From contig NZ_VWSG01000008.1 of the NCBI RefSeq assembly GCF_008629655.1, forward strand, positions 1 through 64,000: a DNA stretch of 64,000 nucleotides. Reading direction: 5' to 3'. This document shows positions 62,558 to 64,000 of this stretch, one piece after another. This stretch comes from Paenimyroides baculatum. Its GTDB lineage: Bacteria > Bacteroidota > Bacteroidia > Flavobacteriales > Flavobacteriaceae. A model generated the notes under the pieces. It was not told the origin of the DNA. It saw only the letters and a program-made list of their open reading frames with translations, and did not search any database. A program made the position numbers and the translations under genes. Every line of letters starts with the position of its first letter. The stretch's first letter is position 1.

Positions 62558-62605
62558 GTTTTATTGAAATAAAAAAGCCAGATTTTAAAATCTGGCTTTT
62601 TTATT
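62557..62605. repeat. Right 49-bp boundary repeat with terminator
   Basis: Second copy of the 48028-48076 repeat, one base different. It begins at the last base of regulator B's stop codon and ends 1 bp before the stop of the minus-strand terC-like gene, so its hairpin (62578-62597) ends both genes. Confidence 0.9.
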
Positions 62606-63628
62606 TTATGATTCTTTATGTTTTCTGTTTGATAGTAATGACCAAATAACCGATATTGTCAATACCGAACCTATGATGGCTAACGATATAGAAGAATCGA
62701 AATGGTAGTATGGCATAATAATCATTTTTATACCGATGAATGCCAAGATAATTGCCAAACCGTAATGTAGTTTAGAGAACATATCCATTGAATTTGCCAG
62801 TAAAAAGTAAAGCGAACGCAATCCTAAAATAGCAAATATGTTTGATGTATAAAGAATAAACGGGTCGTCTGGTGCAATAGCGAAAATTGCAGGAATACTG
62901 TCAACCGCAAAAACCAAATCGGTAATTTCTATAACAGCTAAAGCAACAAACAAAGGTGTTACCATTTTTACTCCGTTTTCTACTGTAAAGAACTTATCTC
63001 CATGAAAATCTTTGGTTACTTTAAAAAACTTGTGAACCAAACGAACTCCGATGTTTTTAGACATATCCGCACCTTCTTCCTCTTCGCTATCTGAAGCCCA
63101 AGATTTAATTCCGGCAATAATCAGGAATATACCAAACACAAACAATACAACGTTTAATTGGCGTGGTTCGCCTGTGTCGGGATCAATTCCTAAAAACGGT
63201 AAGGTTATATAGGTTAGTTTTATTAATTCGACACCCGCAAAAATAAAGATCGCTCTAAAAAACAAGGCGCCTAAAATTCCCCAGAAAAGTACTTTGTGCT
63301 GATATTCTTTTGGTATCTTAAAAAACTTAAATACGAGAATAAACACAAACAAGTTATCAACAGATAAGGCTTTTTCAATCCAATAAGCCGCTTGGTATTT
63401 TGCAAAATTATCGGTAATTCCGTAAGGTTTATCCAAAACCCAATAAACAACGCCACTGAAAACCATAGAAAGGGCAATCCAGACTATTGACCAAGAAAGT
63501 GCCTCTTTGTTTGATATGGTATGACTTTTCTTGTTGAAAACACCTAAATCAAGCAAAAGCATTATTACAACTGCAATTGCAAAACCGCCAATTAGCCACG
63601 GGTGATTTATTAAATGATCATTTTTCAT
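62606..63628 (-). CDS. TerC/Alx-family membrane protein
   Basis: The 340-residue protein has about nine membrane segments and the TerC motifs with acidic residues in the membrane: EKALSVDNLFVFILVF (about 85-100) and ALAVIEITDLVFAVDSIPAI (about 228-247). Family members (TerC, Alx) are tied to tellurite resistance or manganese export. There are no ter operon genes nearby, so a metal-homeostasis role is more likely. It lies 6 bp after gpsA. Confidence 0.88.
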   Translation of the reverse strand: MKNDHLINHPWLIGGFAIAVVIMLLLDLGVFNKKSHTISNKEALSWSIVWIALSMVFSGVVYWVLDKPYGITDNFAKYQAAYWIEKALSVDNLFVFILVFKFFKIPKEYQHKVLFWGILGALFFRAIFIFAGVELIKLTYITLPFLGIDPDTGEPRQLNVVLFVFGIFLIIAGIKSWASDSEEEEGADMSKNIGVRLVHKFFKVTKDFHGDKFFTVENGVKMVTPLFVALAVIEITDLVFAVDSIPAIFAIAPDDPFILYTSNIFAILGLRSLYFLLANSMDMFSKLHYGLAIILAFIGIKMIIMPYYHFDSSISLAIIGSVLTISVIWSLLSNRKHKES

Positions 63629-63634
63629 AGCGTA

Positions 63635-64000
63635 TTAATTTAATTTATCTGTTAGTTTTTTAAATACTTTTTTAGGCTCTTTATTATTGTACAATATGTC
63701 GTAAACGGCATCAATGATCGGCGTTTTTGCTTTTAGTTCCAAATTCATCAGATAGGCACTTTTTGCAGCATAATATCCTTCGGCAACCATGTTCATTTCC
63801 ATTTTTGTAGAAATTACGGTGTATCCTTTACCAATCATATTTCCAAACATACGGTTACGTGAAAAAAGCGAATATCCGGTAACCAACAAATCGCCCAAAT
63901 AGGCAGAATCGTTTATGTTTCGTTTTAATTTGTGTACTTTCTTAATGAATTTCTTCATTTCGCGAATGGCGTTACTCATTAACAACGCCTGAAAGTTATC
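63635..64000 (-). CDS. gpsA: Glycerol-3-phosphate dehydrogenase, C-terminal part
   Basis: The frame runs off the right edge; 121 residues are in the window. They match the C-terminal helical domain of NAD(P)-dependent glycerol-3-phosphate dehydrogenase: GDLLVTGYSLFSRNRMFGNM, MVAEGYYAAKSAYL and PIIDAVYDILYNN in order. The enzyme makes sn-glycerol 3-phosphate for phospholipids. The NAD-binding domain lies beyond the window. Confidence 0.85.
   Translation of the reverse strand, partial: DNFQALLMSNAIREMKKFIKKVHKLKRNINDSAYLGDLLVTGYSLFSRNRMFGNMIGKGYTVISTKMEMNMVAEGYYAAKSAYLMNLELKAKTPIIDAVYDILYNNKEPKKVFKKLTDKLN

Larger units (their letters stand above)
48028..62605. mobile_element. Toxin / lysis / tail-fibre island bounded by a direct repeat
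   Basis: The 14.6-kb region carries two S24 repressors facing outward at its ends, a 1170-residue unknown protein, a metallopeptidase toxin and putative immunity gene, decayed second toxin and SUKH gene, spanin, membrane-anchored coiled-coil protein, lysozyme and tail-fibre-like gene. It is bounded by a 49-bp direct repeat. No integrase, capsid, terminase, portal, tail tube or sheath gene was found, so it is either a prophage remnant or a dedicated bacteriocin-like island. A shared palindrome before every transcription unit argues for one regulon rather than random debris. Confidence 0.75.

Noticed and set aside
48028..62605. Complete prophage
   Set aside because: No capsid, portal, terminase, tail tube, tape measure, integrase or replication gene can be seen; only fibre, lysis and repressor genes are phage-like.
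62606..63628. Tellurite resistance operon
   Set aside because: Only a TerC/Alx-type gene is present, next to gpsA; no terB, terD or terE genes accompany it.

Overview
The window looks like a chromosome segment of a flavobacterium (phylum Bacteroidota, probably Flavobacteriaceae). The DNA is AT-rich. Promoter -7 boxes fit the Bacteroidota TAnnTTTG form. There are gliding / type IX secretion genes (gldH, a sprE/porW homologue), a TonB-dependent receptor operon with DUF5689-type lipoproteins, and an ATP synthase operon that ends at atpG without atpD/atpC, as is usual in this phylum. No tRNA, rRNA or CRISPR array was seen.

Layout. 1-2.2 kb is an accessory patch: the edge of an unidentified gene, a Fic protein and a lone lipoprotein, interleaved with two extra copies of the 3' end and terminator of the neighbouring ATPase gene. 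2.2-11.5 kb (minus) is an envelope-stress operon: a Tir/YbjN-like protein, PspA, DUF4177, a YqiJ-like OB-fold membrane protein, a YqiK-like flotillin and a 1611-residue AAA ATPase, with a divergent XRE regulator and a small membrane protein. 12.7-19.5 kb holds small membrane proteins, lipoproteins, a GNAT-nitrilase fusion and a doubly broken YwqK-like gene. 19.7-28 kb (minus) holds an rRNA methyltransferase, an AI-2E-type permease, a two-subunit CoA transferase, and ricT-gldH-PBP1A. 28-34 kb is a secreted endonuclease/exonuclease/phosphatase divergent from a TonB receptor and two lipoproteins. 34-38.8 kb has a CPA2 antiporter, a GNAT and small membrane proteins. 38.9-47.3 kb (minus) runs sprE-like, AtpZ-like, an unknown membrane protein, then atpB-E-F-H-A-G.

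The most interesting part is a 14.6-kb island (48028-62605) bounded by a 49-bp direct repeat with one mismatch, made of a gene 3' end plus an intrinsic terminator. At each end lies an outward-facing LexA/CI-type (S24) repressor; the two have nearly the same C-terminal half but different DNA-binding halves. Inside are a 1170-residue protein of unknown function, a polymorphic toxin with a C-terminal zincin (Tox-MPTase4-like) domain, a putative immunity gene, remnants of a second toxin/immunity pair (deaminase-like tip and frameshifted SUKH protein), a lysis set (one-piece spanin, membrane-anchored coiled-coil protein, T4-type lysozyme) and a 1.5-kaa tail-fibre-like protein. No capsid, portal, terminase, tail tube, sheath or recombinase gene is visible. 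A palindrome TATAGA-N6-TCTATA, perfect at three sites and degenerate at two, sits before every transcription unit. I infer a repressor-controlled, possibly DNA-damage-induced module that makes a large toxin and lyses the cell to release it. Whether the fibre and 1170-residue protein form a delivery particle cannot be told from the sequence.

The right edge carries a TerC-family membrane protein and the 3' part of gpsA.
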